From assembly GCA_965247535.1 (NCBI GenBank), contig OZ252018.1:930001-994000 (forward strand): 64,000 nt of DNA. Reading direction: 5' to 3'. The position numbers were made by a program, and so were the translations under genes. Shown here in pieces: positions 42,229-51,021 of this stretch (position 1 is the first letter of the stretch; the number at the start of each line of letters is the position of its first letter). This DNA is from JAPPHY01 sp965247535. Its GTDB lineage: Bacteria; Chloroflexota; Dehalococcoidia; Lucifugimonadales; UBA2985. The notes beneath the pieces are model-generated. The model worked only from the letters and a program-made list of their open reading frames with translations. It had not been told where the DNA came from and searched no databases.

Positions 42229-43590
42229 ATGCGGCCAACGCTTCCGATCCCGTTGCCATCCGGTATGTACTACGGGTGGGTCATCGTGGCCGTTGCGTGG
42301 CTGGCCAACATGGTGGCCGCAACTATGAACCCCGTGGTCTTCTCCATCTTCATCGACCCGATGAGGGAGGAGCTGGGCCTGAGCCTCAGCCACATGGCCT
42401 GGGCCATTGCCATTCGTTTGCTGACGGGAGGAGTGGTGGCTCCCTTCATGGGGCGACTCATTGACAGCTACGGGGCGCGATGGCTGGGCTTCCTGGGCGG
42501 ACTGATCTCAGGCGCTGTCCTGCTGAGCCTCTACTTTGTGGACAACATCTGGCTCATCTACGTGCTGTTCGCCATTAGCGGCATTTCGGGCCTGGGTTCG
42601 TTCGGCGGCCAGCTGCTCACCATCGTGCCGGTGGCCAACTGGTTCGTGGCGATGCGCGGCCGGGCCACCTCCATCGCCGCAACGGGGCTGGGTGTTGGCA
42701 CCGCTCTCGGCGTACCCCTGGGCCTGCTCCTCATCAACACCGTGGGATGGCGATGGGCCTGGGTGGCGTTCGGGCTGGCGATCTGGTTGGTCATCCTACC
42801 AGGCTACGCCTTCCTGATGCGCCGCCGGCCGGAGGACCTGGGCCTGCTGCCGGACGGGAGGATCCCGCAGCCCGCGGAGGCTGCACCGGACGCGTCTGGC
42901 GAATCCCGCCCCGTTCTCGCGCAGGCCGGGCCGGTGGAGGAAGTGAACTGGACGCTTGGACAGGCTGTTCGGACGCCTGTTCTGTGGTTCATGCTGCTTT
43001 CGCTGACAATATACATGTTCTCGTCGTCGGGCGTGCTGTTCCTCCGAGTGCCCTTTTGGAACGAGCAGGGCATATCCGCAGCGGCCATCGCCTTCGGAGT
43101 GGCAATGGACCCCTTCACGGTGATCTTTGCCATGCTCTTTTTCGGGTTCCTGGCAGAGCGCTATCCGGTGCGGTTCATGGCGGTGATCGGCGGGGTCTGG
43201 CGCGCGCTTTCGATGGTGCCACTGGCCCTTGGAGGTACCCACGCGGCGAACGTGTATATACACAACGTGACGTGGGGTATAGGCTCCGGGGCCTTCGCGG
43301 CTTCGCAGAACCTGCTCATCCCGAACTACTACGGCCGTACCGCTCAGGGTAAGATCAGAGGCATTTCCCTGCCGCTGATGATCGCCGCGGGCGCGCTGGG
43401 CGCACCGGCTACGGCCTACCTTGTGGACTCGGGCGTGGGCGCGGGAGTCATCTGGCAGATCGGGCTATGGATGATGCTGGCCGCGGGAATCATGTTCTTC
43501 TTCCTCAAGCCGCCGAAGCCGACGGAGTCGATGAGGGCCGAGATCGAGGCCGCAGCCGCGGCGCGCGGTGAGGGGGCGTCGCAGACCTAG
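42229..43590 (+). CDS. MFS transporter
   Basis: Twelve-helix major facilitator, about 453 residues, opening with GMYYGWVIVAVAWLANMV, a start common to oxalate/formate-antiporter-like carriers. A central hydrophilic loop follows RRRPEDLGLLPDG, a motif shared with other MFS proteins in this window (48060, 57840), marking them as paralogues. The exact start is unsure; ATG 42229 lacks a clear ribosome-binding site. Substrate unknown, probably an organic anion. Confidence 0.85.
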   Translation: MRPTLPIPLPSGMYYGWVIVAVAWLANMVAATMNPVVFSIFIDPMREELGLSLSHMAWAIAIRLLTGGVVAPFMGRLIDSYGARWLGFLGGLISGAVLLSLYFVDNIWLIYVLFAISGISGLGSFGGQLLTIVPVANWFVAMRGRATSIAATGLGVGTALGVPLGLLLINTVGWRWAWVAFGLAIWLVILPGYAFLMRRRPEDLGLLPDGRIPQPAEAAPDASGESRPVLAQAGPVEEVNWTLGQAVRTPVLWFMLLSLTIYMFSSSGVLFLRVPFWNEQGISAAAIAFGVAMDPFTVIFAMLFFGFLAERYPVRFMAVIGGVWRALSMVPLALGGTHAANVYIHNVTWGIGSGAFAASQNLLIPNYYGRTAQGKIRGISLPLMIAAGALGAPATAYLVDSGVGAGVIWQIGLWMMLAAGIMFFFLKPPKPTESMRAEIEAAAAARGEGASQT

Positions 43591-43656
43591 GTCCAATTCG
43601 GTCGGTGAGCACAGCCGACTCGAGGCGGGATCCGAACGTCTTGGACCCCGCTCCGG

Positions 43657-43686
43657 TTGCGGCCTCGCCTGCGGTGGCTGTATAAT
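43657..43686 (+). promoter_or_regulatory. Sigma-70 promoter for the glutaredoxin-like gene
   Basis: TTGCGG and TATAAT with an 18-base spacer, 51 bases before the start of the small thiol protein. Confidence 0.55.
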
Positions 43687-43737
43687 CTGGCTGCCGGGCG
43701 CCGTGCGCGGCGTCGATCTTCCAATTGGAGGAGCACT

Positions 43738-43968
43738 TTGGTTTCGTCTATGCCGATCGTCTACACAATCCAGGGTTGCGACGCCTGCGTCAAGCTGCTT
43801 GACAAGTGGAACGCGGACGGCGTGGTATTCGAGGAGCGCCGGGCCGACCTCAGCCAGGACATCATGGAGGAGGCGCGGAAGTACGGGGATGTTGTCCCGA
43901 TCGTGCGCTACCCGGACGGCAGGGTGGAGGAGGGCTTTGAGGGCGGAATAGGCTGCTTCATCGGCTAG
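43738..43968 (+). CDS. Glutaredoxin-like small redox protein
   Basis: A 76-residue thioredoxin-fold protein with the active site GCDAC near the N-terminus and the cis-Pro segment VVPIVRYPDGR. The TTG start at 43738 follows GGAGGAG; ATG 43750 is an alternative. It precedes by 49 bases a larger thioredoxin-fold protein that lacks the second active-site cysteine, so the two may work together. Its reductant is unknown. Confidence 0.78.
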   Translation: MVSSMPIVYTIQGCDACVKLLDKWNADGVVFEERRADLSQDIMEEARKYGDVVPIVRYPDGRVEEGFEGGIGCFIG

Positions 43969-44017
43969 CCGGCCGGCAAGTCGGTAAGCTGCTTGAAGAG
44001 AATAGTAAGGAGGAGAT

Positions 44018-44605
44018 ATGGCTGAGAAAACAACCGTAGTATCGTCGGAGAGGTTCGCCCAGGGCCTTGACTACAGCGACTACCTGGCGCAGATCAAGGT
44101 CAACCAGGACCGATTTGCCATGTACGACGAGACCGCAGTGGAGGCCGTCACGGACGATGACGCCGGCTTCTTCAAGGAGGCCGTGGAGAAGGGCTGCTCC
44201 CGCGTCGTGGTGGTCGGCGAGGACTGGTGCCCGGACGTCTATCGCGGCATGCCCGTTATCGGGCGCATTGCGGAGGTGTCCGGCATGGAGATGCGGGTGT
44301 TCCCCAGGGACGAGAACCTCGACATCGCCGACGAGTTCCTGAACAGGGGCGAGTTCCGCTCCATCCCCACGCTGGTCTTCTACAACGCCGACCAGGAGTA
44401 CCTGTGCCACTGGATCGAGAGGCCGGAGTCGGTAACGCAGGAGATGGCCGACATAACCAAGGCCGTTGAAACCGAGCTGGCCGGGCAGGGCGAGGACGCC
44501 GTGCGCGACGCCCGCAGGGACCGAGTCAACGCTCGCTTCCCCGAGTGGCAGAAGGACACCGTCAAGGACATTCGCGCCCTGCTGTCCCAGACGCTTGGCG
44601 CGTAG
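44018..44605 (+). CDS. Thioredoxin-family protein with single active-site Cys
   Basis: A 195-residue cytoplasmic protein of the thioredoxin-9-like group. The active site reads GEDWCPDVYRGMP: relatives have WCPDC, so the resolving Cys is replaced by Val. The cis-Pro loop FRSIPTLVFYN is intact. The start at 44018 follows AGGAGG. A monothiol mechanism, or partnership with the glutaredoxin-like protein upstream, is likely. A hairpin terminator follows. Confidence 0.8.
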   Translation: MAEKTTVVSSERFAQGLDYSDYLAQIKVNQDRFAMYDETAVEAVTDDDAGFFKEAVEKGCSRVVVVGEDWCPDVYRGMPVIGRIAEVSGMEMRVFPRDENLDIADEFLNRGEFRSIPTLVFYNADQEYLCHWIERPESVTQEMADITKAVETELAGQGEDAVRDARRDRVNARFPEWQKDTVKDIRALLSQTLGA

Positions 44606-44634
44606 CCCCCAACACCGGTAAAGAAGCCTGGAAT

Positions 44635-44669
44635 CCACCCCGCGCCGTCGATTCAGACGGGCGGGGTGG
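44635..44669. terminator. Bidirectional terminator hairpin
   Basis: A 9-bp outer stem (CCACCCCGC) plus a 5-bp inner stem (CCGTC) with a 6-base loop sits between the convergent thioredoxin-family and MFS genes, 30 and 11 bases from their stops. A plus-strand TTCGCGTTTG follows. Confidence 0.65.
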
Positions 44670-44679
44670 TTCGCGTTTG

Positions 44680-45954
44680 TCAGGAGGCCGGCTGCTCGGC
44701 GACAGCCGGTTCGGCTGCCCGCTCCCTGCGACTTGGGCTAGTCTCGGGAATGAGCAGGCCGCCGACGACCAGCGTGAGCGGGAACCCCACTATGCTAAGC
44801 AGTCCCACCTGCAGTGAGCCGGTCGCCTGGTCGATGACCCCTACCAGCAGCGGCCCCATTGCGCCTACGATGGGCAGAACGGTCATGCCAAGGCCTGTTG
44901 CTACGGCAGTCTCCCTCGGGGAAAGCTGCAGGTCGAAGGGTATCGTGCGGATGATGGGCACCCATATCATGGCGTTCCACCCGGCAATCAGGAGGAGAAT
45001 TGCCGCGACCCCTGGGATCTCGGTTGTGAACAGGGCTATGTAGATGGGTGGCAGGAGCATGCCGGGCACCCAGAGGAAGGGCTTCCGGCGACCCACGAGG
45101 TCTGAGAGAGGGCCCGCCAGGAAAGAGGCGGCGATGCCGCCGGCGGGAAACAGCGTCATCAGCGCGCCCACGCCGGTGAGAGACAGGCCCAGCTTGTCGA
45201 GCGCAAGCGTGGGCCAGAAGGTCATCAAGGAGCCCCACGCCAGCGCGGCGCCGGAGGGTGCGGCCGCCAGCACCCAGAGGAACTTGTACCGCCTGAGCAC
45301 TCCAATCGGGGAGGCGCCGCTGGCGCGCTCAGCGCCGGTTGCCTGGTGCTGCACTCGCTCCCGACCCACCACCATCCACAGCACGGCCCCTGCGAGCAGC
45401 CCGGCTCCAATGGCCATGTAGAGGTTCCGCCAGCCGGACAAGAAGTCCATGAGTTGGGCAGTCAGCCCCACGGCGGCAAGCTGGCCTATGGACATGATGC
45501 CGATGGTCAGGCTCATGACCACCGCCACCCGTGCCTGCGTGAACCACTGGTGGACCAGAAGCACCTCGGCCTGGACGCGGCAGACCACTACGATGACGAA
45601 GATGAAACGGGCAATCAGCAGTATGCCAAAGCTGGGCGCCCATCCCTGCACCAGAAGCAACACCCCGGCCAGGAGAGTCGAGTAGAAGGTGACCCACTTG
45701 GGGCTGAACCGGGACAGCCAGATGCTGGCGGGCAGGGACACCAACGCCGAGCCCAGGAACCAGGATGCGCCCAGCAGGCCGGCCTGAATCGACGAAATGC
45801 CCAGCTCCTCCGTCATGGGAGGCAGCATTATGCCCAGCGAAACGGCCGCCAGGGGAATCAACAGGTTCACTCCCCAGAGGAACCCCATGACCACCCAGCC
45901 GTAGCCGGTGGAGCGTGTCCTGAACTGTATGACTTGCTCGAGTGCGGCGTTCAA
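44680..45954 (-). CDS. MFS transporter
   Basis: Major facilitator of 424 residues with twelve helices. It starts MNAALEQVIQF, and TM1 includes YGWVVMGFLWGVNLLIP. The central loop is Arg/Glu-rich and the loop 8-9 motif DLVGRRKPFL matches the MFS signature. It belongs to the cyanate/nitrate-type branch by overall look, but substrate is unknown. It ends in a Glu/Ala/Arg-rich cytoplasmic tail. Confidence 0.85.
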   Translation of the reverse strand: MNAALEQVIQFRTRSTGYGWVVMGFLWGVNLLIPLAAVSLGIMLPPMTEELGISSIQAGLLGASWFLGSALVSLPASIWLSRFSPKWVTFYSTLLAGVLLLVQGWAPSFGILLIARFIFVIVVVCRVQAEVLLVHQWFTQARVAVVMSLTIGIMSIGQLAAVGLTAQLMDFLSGWRNLYMAIGAGLLAGAVLWMVVGRERVQHQATGAERASGASPIGVLRRYKFLWVLAAAPSGAALAWGSLMTFWPTLALDKLGLSLTGVGALMTLFPAGGIAASFLAGPLSDLVGRRKPFLWVPGMLLPPIYIALFTTEIPGVAAILLLIAGWNAMIWVPIIRTIPFDLQLSPRETAVATGLGMTVLPIVGAMGPLLVGVIDQATGSLQVGLLSIVGFPLTLVVGGLLIPETSPSRRERAAEPAVAEQPAS

Positions 45955-46047
45955 TTGTCTCGGTTCAATTCGTCAACTGCTGCCGGCGGTGCGGCGCACA
46001 CCCGGCCGGCAGCGTCGACCCGATGCGCGATCGCTGACGGTCGGTAT

Positions 46048-46210
46048 CAGTGGAGTATGACACAAGCTCGGCGTCCTGGGCTATAGGGCGGTACACAGGC
46101 CAGTGCCGTCACAGCTGCTTGACCATGTGGATGTCCTCCGGCTCCAGGGCAAGCAGTGCCGGGTCCGGCTCGTCCGTGAGCTGGAACCCCTGGCCGAACA
46201 ACTGCCGTGC
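46048..46210 (-). repeat. Diverged copy of the acetyltransferase 3' end and downstream flank
   Basis: This segment aligns without major gaps to 47268-47430, which covers the last 33 codons and the 3' flank of the complete acetyltransferase gene. The conserved blocks include GAGTATG, GGGCTATAG and the whole C-terminal coding stretch. It marks a segmental duplication around the Gfo/Idh gene. Confidence 0.8.
46109..46210 (-). pseudogene. GNAT acetyltransferase C-terminal remnant
   Basis: About 33 codons ending in DEPDPALLALEPEDIHMVKQL and a stop, matching the C-terminus of the complete acetyltransferase (DEPDPELLALEPEDIHMVKKL). The N-terminal 150 residues are missing, replaced by the 3' end of the Gfo/Idh gene, so it cannot encode a working enzyme. 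Confidence 0.8.
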
Positions 46211-46212
46211 GC

Positions 46213-47198
46213 TCACGCCACCACCTCCGCCGAGCCCCCGCTCCGCACACTCTCGTCGAACGCCGTCGCCGCAGCATGCACGCGCCGCAGCACGTCGGGT
46301 CCCGTCTGGCTGCGGTCCTCGCCCCTGACCGCACCCAGGAAGGCCGCGACGCACTCCCGCATCCCCGCGAACCCGTACGCCGGCAGGGCAGGGGGCGCCT
46401 CGGCCTCGACCCAGTCGGGGGAGCTCGCGCGGTACCTGTACCGGCCTGTCACCAGGTCCGCCTCGGCCTCGCCCTCCAGGGCGGCGACCTCCAGCCGCAG
46501 CGACAGCCCCTCCGGACCGCGCAGGTTGAACGCCCACTCCCCCATGGCCCCGTCGTACTCGACAAAGGCCGAGCCGGCCTCCACAGCCAGCTCGAATCTC
46601 GGCCGGGCACCGATCACGTTGACACGACGGGGCTGGCGGTCTATCAGTGCGTCGATTGGGTCCAAGTACCAGATGCTCAGGCCGGAGGCAATCTCGCCCC
46701 TCGCTAACGCGTCCTCGTCCCACGTCATCGCCCAATCGCAGCGCTGCACCACCCTCACCGACAGGGCGGGCCCCAGCCGGTCTTCGAGCAGCGCTGCGAT
46801 TGGGCGATGACGGGGTTGTACCGCAGCTCCATGTCCGCGTGAAATACGAGGTCCGACCGCCCTGCGAGGTCCAGCAGTCCTGCGATACGCGCATCGCCCG
46901 GTGGCGGAGGCTCGAGAAAGACGTGCTTTCCAGCCTCGATAGCGGCGATGGCGACATCGGACACGAGCCCCGATGGCAGGCCGATCATGACGGCGTCCAC
47001 ATCGGCCTCCCGAACGAGCCGGAAGACGTCATCGAACAGGGCCGTCCCTTCACCAAAGCGCTCTGACGCCAGACGCCGCGTCTCCTCGGATCGAGCCGCA
47101 ACAGCCCCTATCGCCACATCGCCATCATCGAGGAGCGCTGGAACGTACGCCTCCCTCGCCCAGTTGCCATAGCCAACCAACCCGATGCTAACCTTCAC
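46213..47198 (-). pseudogene. Gfo/Idh/MocA family oxidoreductase, frameshifted
   Basis: NAD(P)-dependent sugar-type dehydrogenase of about 325 residues split by a frameshift. The N-terminal part (47198 to about 46795; GTG start after AGGAG) has the Rossmann GLVGYGNWAREAYVP and the EPPPPGD loop, the usual EKP region. It then shifts and stops at 46755. The C-terminal part continues in another frame from LLEDRLGPALSVRVVQ, with the catalytic-side WYLDPIDALID, to 46213. Removing 8 bases near 46795-46806 restores one frame. The extra 8 bases complete a perfect 25-bp inverted repeat. It may be inactive, or an assembly error. Confidence 0.85.
46723..46812. repeat. Perfect 25-bp inverted repeat inside the frameshifted gene
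   Basis: Arms 46723-46747 and 46788-46812 are exact reverse complements (core GCAGCGCTGC) with a 40-base spacer. The gene-sense first arm holds the frameshift; the second arm encodes normal protein (RCDWAMT). Confidence 0.95.
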
Positions 47199-47325
47199 GT
47201 GTCGCTCCTGCCGCCAATCGATTCAAGCCTGGCCTGCCAGCAACAATGGGCCGCGGCAATGGCATGAGTGGAGTATGGCACAAAGTTGGTATGGCGGGCT
47301 ATAGAGCCGCCGAGCGGGATTGCGG

Positions 47326-47871
47326 TCACAGTTTCTTGACCATGTGGATGTCCTCCGGCTCCAGGGCAAGCAGCTCCGGGTCCGGCTCGTCCGCGACCAG
47401 AAACCCCTGGCGGAGGTAGAAGCCGACGGCGGACTCCGTAGGCGCGGAGGATACGTAGACGGCGGCCGCCCCGTGCTCGCCCGCGACGCGGAACAGCTCG
47501 GCCACGAGCCCTGCAGCGATGCCCACGTGCCGGTGCGGCCTGGAAACGTGGAGAAACGAGAGCTGAGCCATGCCCTCGCGGAGCTCCGGAAGCAGCACGC
47601 CGATGCCGGCCAGTTTCTCCCCGTCGAATGCACCGTAGGACACGGCGCCCCTGTCCATGTGGTCGCGGCAGAATGCGATTTTGGCCGGAACGGTGTGGTC
47701 GCCTTCACCGTCAGGGTGCCACGGAGGCACGTCCCAGTGGACGTCGATGCGCCGGAGCGAGCCGTCCCGCATTTCGTAGCCCACGCGCACCTCTTCGGAG
47801 CGGTCGATGTCGCCGATGTGGTGTAAGTCTGCCGTGGAGAGCCACGAATATCGGAAATGGGCGTTCTGCAA
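47326..47871 (-). CDS. GNAT family N-acetyltransferase
   Basis: Acetyl-CoA-dependent acetyltransferase, about 181 residues. The C-terminal half shows the GNAT core: strand beta4 AQLSFLHVSRPHRHVGIA with the R-x-x-G-x-A acetyl-CoA loop, then GAAAVYVSSAPTESAVGFYLRQGF. The start is uncertain; a TTG at 47871 gives a family-like length, while the frame is open further upstream. Substrate unknown. Its last 33 codons are duplicated at 46109. Confidence 0.75.
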   Translation of the reverse strand: MQNAHFRYSWLSTADLHHIGDIDRSEEVRVGYEMRDGSLRRIDVHWDVPPWHPDGEGDHTVPAKIAFCRDHMDRGAVSYGAFDGEKLAGIGVLLPELREGMAQLSFLHVSRPHRHVGIAAGLVAELFRVAGEHGAAAVYVSSAPTESAVGFYLRQGFLVADEPDPELLALEPEDIHMVKKL

Positions 47872-47973
47872 AAATGGTTCCTGATATGGCCGGCGCGGAG
47901 GGAGAACGATGGGTGACAGCCTAGCACCGGCGGGCGCACGGGTCAACGGCAGGACAGGGTGCATAGCTGTAGG

Positions 47974-48002
47974 TTGACAGCACCCATTCTTGATAATAGC
48001 AT
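47974..48002 (+). promoter_or_regulatory. Sigma-70 promoter for the MFS gene at 48060
   Basis: Consensus TTGACA with TAGCAT 17 bases on, 58 bases upstream of the start codon. Confidence 0.5.
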
Positions 48003-48059
48003 GGCTTCCGTTGCCATCGAGAAGGTCGGCCCCCTTGCGAGCTATAGCCATGCTACAAC

Positions 48060-49358
48060 ATGCGTGAAGAAGAAGCGCCCACAAGACCCGCGACCAGCAA
48101 GCGCGGCTTCTACTACGGCTGGGTCATAGTAATCGTCATTGGGCTGGGTGGCTTCACGCAGAGCGCGGAGTCCTACCCGGTTCTTGGGGTATTACTCAAG
48201 CCGATGACTGAGGAGTTTGGCTGGACGCGCACGGATTTCACCGGGTCGACAATGTTGGGCACGCTCATGGGTGGCCTACTGGCGTTGAAGGTCGGCCCCA
48301 TGATCGACCGGCTGGGCGCCCGCTGGACGCTCACCGTGTCCTTCGCGGTGCTGGGAAGCACCCTGGTCCTGTTGGCCTTCATTCAGACACTGTGGCAGTT
48401 CTACTTCCTCCAGATAGTGGGTCGAGCCTTGACCATGGGCGTTCTCGCTCTCGCGCTGGGAGTGGTCGTGCCCAAGTGGTTCGTGGACAAGCGGGGTCGT
48501 GCCGTGGCCCTTGGCGGGCTTGGGCAGCGAATTGGCAACGCGGTCACTCCGCTATACGTCCAACACCTGGTGTCGCAGGGCAGTTGGAGGCAGGCCACCG
48601 CCGTGGCCGGGATCCTCATGTGGGTGGTGTCCATGGTGCCGATCGCCATCTTCCTGAGGCGAAGGCCGGAGGACATGGGCCTTCTGCCGGACGGGGCGGA
48701 CCCGGAGGAGGCGAGGAAGCGGGAGGAGGCGGTCGCCGCAGGCACGGTTAGCGCCCCACGCGAAGAGACGTCGCTGACCAGAGAGCAGGCTCTGAGGCAT
48801 CCCTCCTTCTATCTTCTGGTAGTGGCGTTCTCGCTCGTGTTTGTGGCGGCGCCGGCCCTGAACCTGCACATGCTGCCGTACATGACAGACCAGGGCATAA
48901 CAGAGGGGTACGCCGTGCTTGCGGTGGCGCTGTTATCCGCGTGCGCCGGAGCAGGCTCAATTGTGACCGGGTTCCTTTCGGAGCGCATCACCGCCAGGAC
49001 CACTCTGGTGGGCATCCTGGCGATGATGAGCGTGGGCTTCGTCGGCCTGTTGTTCGTGCATGAGGCGTGGCAGGCAATGCTGTGGGGTATCTACTACGGC
49101 CTGTCCTTCGGGGGCATGTTCATCCTCCAGCAGATCATCTTCGCCGAATTCTATGGCAGGGACAACGTGGGAGCCATCCGCGGGGTGGTGTGGCCGATCC
49201 AGATGGTGTTCAATGCGTCCGGCCCGTTCGTTGCGTCCGTCGCCTTCGACACTCAGGGGAGCTACACCGTGATATTCCTGCTCTTCGCGGCCTTCGTCAT
49301 GATCGCGAGCGTTCTGCTCTTTCTCGCCAAACCGCCCGCCGAGCAGACGCGGTTGTAG
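48060..49358 (+). CDS. MFS transporter
   Basis: Major facilitator of 432 residues beginning with a short charged tail and RGFYYGWVIVIVIGLGGF. The TM2-3 loop DRLGARWTL and the RRRPEDMGLLPDG loop group it with the carriers at 42229 and 57840. No clear ribosome-binding site; translation may be near-leaderless from the promoter at 47974. Convergent with the next MFS gene, 9 bases apart. Substrate unknown. Confidence 0.85.
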   Translation: MREEEAPTRPATSKRGFYYGWVIVIVIGLGGFTQSAESYPVLGVLLKPMTEEFGWTRTDFTGSTMLGTLMGGLLALKVGPMIDRLGARWTLTVSFAVLGSTLVLLAFIQTLWQFYFLQIVGRALTMGVLALALGVVVPKWFVDKRGRAVALGGLGQRIGNAVTPLYVQHLVSQGSWRQATAVAGILMWVVSMVPIAIFLRRRPEDMGLLPDGADPEEARKREEAVAAGTVSAPREETSLTREQALRHPSFYLLVVAFSLVFVAAPALNLHMLPYMTDQGITEGYAVLAVALLSACAGAGSIVTGFLSERITARTTLVGILAMMSVGFVGLLFVHEAWQAMLWGIYYGLSFGGMFILQQIIFAEFYGRDNVGAIRGVVWPIQMVFNASGPFVASVAFDTQGSYTVIFLLFAAFVMIASVLLFLAKPPAEQTRL

Positions 49359-49367
49359 CAGCGCTCC

Positions 49368-50594
49368 TCAGCGTTGCTCCCTGATGAACGGCAGGGTCAG
49401 CGCGAGCACAGCCGACAGCCCGGCCAGGAATAGCACGCCCGGTTCCAGCATGCCCGTGGCATCACGGATCACGCCGAGCAGGAACGGCCCTCCGAATCCG
49501 CCGATCTCCGCGGCTGCGAAGAATAACCCGCCGGCCGCGCCCATCCGCACTGCGCCCACGCCTCGCGTCTCCATGAGAATTAGGGTGAGGACCGGCATCA
49601 TGGGCGCTCTGACCACGCCCGACAGTACGAGAACGACCACGAGCGGCGCATCCGCGAGCGTCGCCAGCCCAAGCGCGGCGCCGGCGGCCACCAGGAGCAT
49701 AACCGCCATGGCGAGCGCCCTGCGGCCCTGCCGCGCGACTGCCGGAATCGCCAGCAGGCCAACCGCTCCCGCCAGCGTCGACGCCGCGGTCCAGAAGCCG
49801 GCCTGCGACAGGGTCATGCCGCGGTCCTGAAGCAGGGTGGGCAGCCAGTTGTTCAGGGCGTGGTTCAGCAGGAATGTGGTCACAGCCAGCACGACGATGA
49901 TCTGGACGTTGCGGATGCGAAGCAGCTCGCCTAGCAAACCGAACGCTGAGACGGGCGCCGAGTCCGAGCGGCTTTCGGTGTCCTCCGGGGGACGGACGTC
50001 GCGGGCGAGCGCCCACCACAGCAGCATGATGACCAGCACCACTGAGCCGTACACGAGCGATATGCCCCGCCATGAGCCGGTGAGGGGTATCACCACGCCG
50101 GCTGCGGTGGACAGCGCAATGGCCATGCCGGAGATCGGGCCCGTGGTGTAGATCCCGGCGGCGAGGCCTCGCTGGTTGCCATGGAACCACAGGGAGACGA
50201 CCTTCGGCGCACCGATGGAGATGATGGGACCGCCCACGCCAAAGAGTGCGACGGCCAGGAAGAGCGTGGGGAAGTCCGCGGCGAGGCCCCGGAGCACGAG
50301 CGAGAGCCAGACGATGAATATGCCGATTCCGAGCGAGCGTCTGACGCCTAGACGGTCTATGAGCGCGCCGAGCGGGTACGCCGTTCCGATGTAGACCAGC
50401 TGCCACGCGCCAAGCACCAGCCCCATCTGGCTGTAGGTCATGTCGAGGTCCTTGACGATGGGGTCCACGAGCGGGGCAATGGTGCCGGCAGTCACGCCGA
50501 ACGAGACGTACAGCAGCCACACCAAGGCAAGCATGAGCCAGCGCAGCGGGCTGGCGCTCGGCACAAAGGCGGTGGCCTCGGAGGGACTGCTCAT
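49368..50594 (-). CDS. MFS transporter
   Basis: Major facilitator of 408 residues with twelve helices. TM1 is LRWLMLALVWLLYVSFGVTAG and the TM2-3 loop is LIDRLGVRRSLG. It resembles the CynX/NimT-like branch more than the YYGW type. Start at 50594; an in-frame ATG lies further upstream at 50672. Divergent from the monooxygenase gene. Substrate unknown. Confidence 0.83.
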   Translation of the reverse strand: MSSPSEATAFVPSASPLRWLMLALVWLLYVSFGVTAGTIAPLVDPIVKDLDMTYSQMGLVLGAWQLVYIGTAYPLGALIDRLGVRRSLGIGIFIVWLSLVLRGLAADFPTLFLAVALFGVGGPIISIGAPKVVSLWFHGNQRGLAAGIYTTGPISGMAIALSTAAGVVIPLTGSWRGISLVYGSVVLVIMLLWWALARDVRPPEDTESRSDSAPVSAFGLLGELLRIRNVQIIVVLAVTTFLLNHALNNWLPTLLQDRGMTLSQAGFWTAASTLAGAVGLLAIPAVARQGRRALAMAVMLLVAAGAALGLATLADAPLVVVLVLSGVVRAPMMPVLTLILMETRGVGAVRMGAAGGLFFAAAEIGGFGGPFLLGVIRDATGMLEPGVLFLAGLSAVLALTLPFIREQR

Positions 50595-50698
50595 AATGTG
50601 CGAGGGCAGGATTGCATTGGCGGCTCCATATGTCGGATACTTGGAACGTAACACCGGTCCAATTCGCGGCAAGCCGCATCCAATATAGGAGGGAACCG

Positions 50699-50977
50699 AT
50701 GACGGTCAGGCTTATAGTAAACATGGAGGCCGCTCCGGGCAAGCGCGAGGATCTCATCGCCACGTTCGCTGATCTGAGCCCCAGCGTCCGCGAGGAGCCG
50801 GGATGCGAGCAGTACGAGCTGTACCAGAGCACGGAGCATCCGGACCAGTTCGCGCTTATGGAGCGGTGGACGGACCAGGACGCCCTCACAGTTCACGGCC
50901 AGGTGCTGCGGGAGCGCGGCGTTGACCTGGCGTCGCTGAGAGTCGCGCCGGCGCAGGTGGAGCGGTATACGGACTAG
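50699..50977 (+). CDS. Antibiotic biosynthesis monooxygenase (ABM) domain protein
   Basis: A 92-residue ferredoxin-like ABM-fold protein, similar to the putative quinol monooxygenase YgiN. It shows VRLIVNMEAAPGKREDLIA, EPGCEQYELYQS and the LMERWTDQDAL strand-helix. It starts at 50699 after AGGAGGGA. Such proteins act on quinones or are involved in oxidant response. It precedes msrB by 44 bases, probably in one transcript. Confidence 0.82.
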   Translation: MTVRLIVNMEAAPGKREDLIATFADLSPSVREEPGCEQYELYQSTEHPDQFALMERWTDQDALTVHGQVLRERGVDLASLRVAPAQVERYTD

Positions 50978-51021
50978 CTGCTCCCGGTCCGCAAGGCCTA
51001 CCATCGAAGGGAGGTTTGATT

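Noticed and set aside
46109..46957. A 282-codon frame joining the acetyltransferase remnant to upstream sequence
   Set aside because: Only the last 33 codons resemble a protein; the rest is out of frame with the Gfo/Idh coding sequence.
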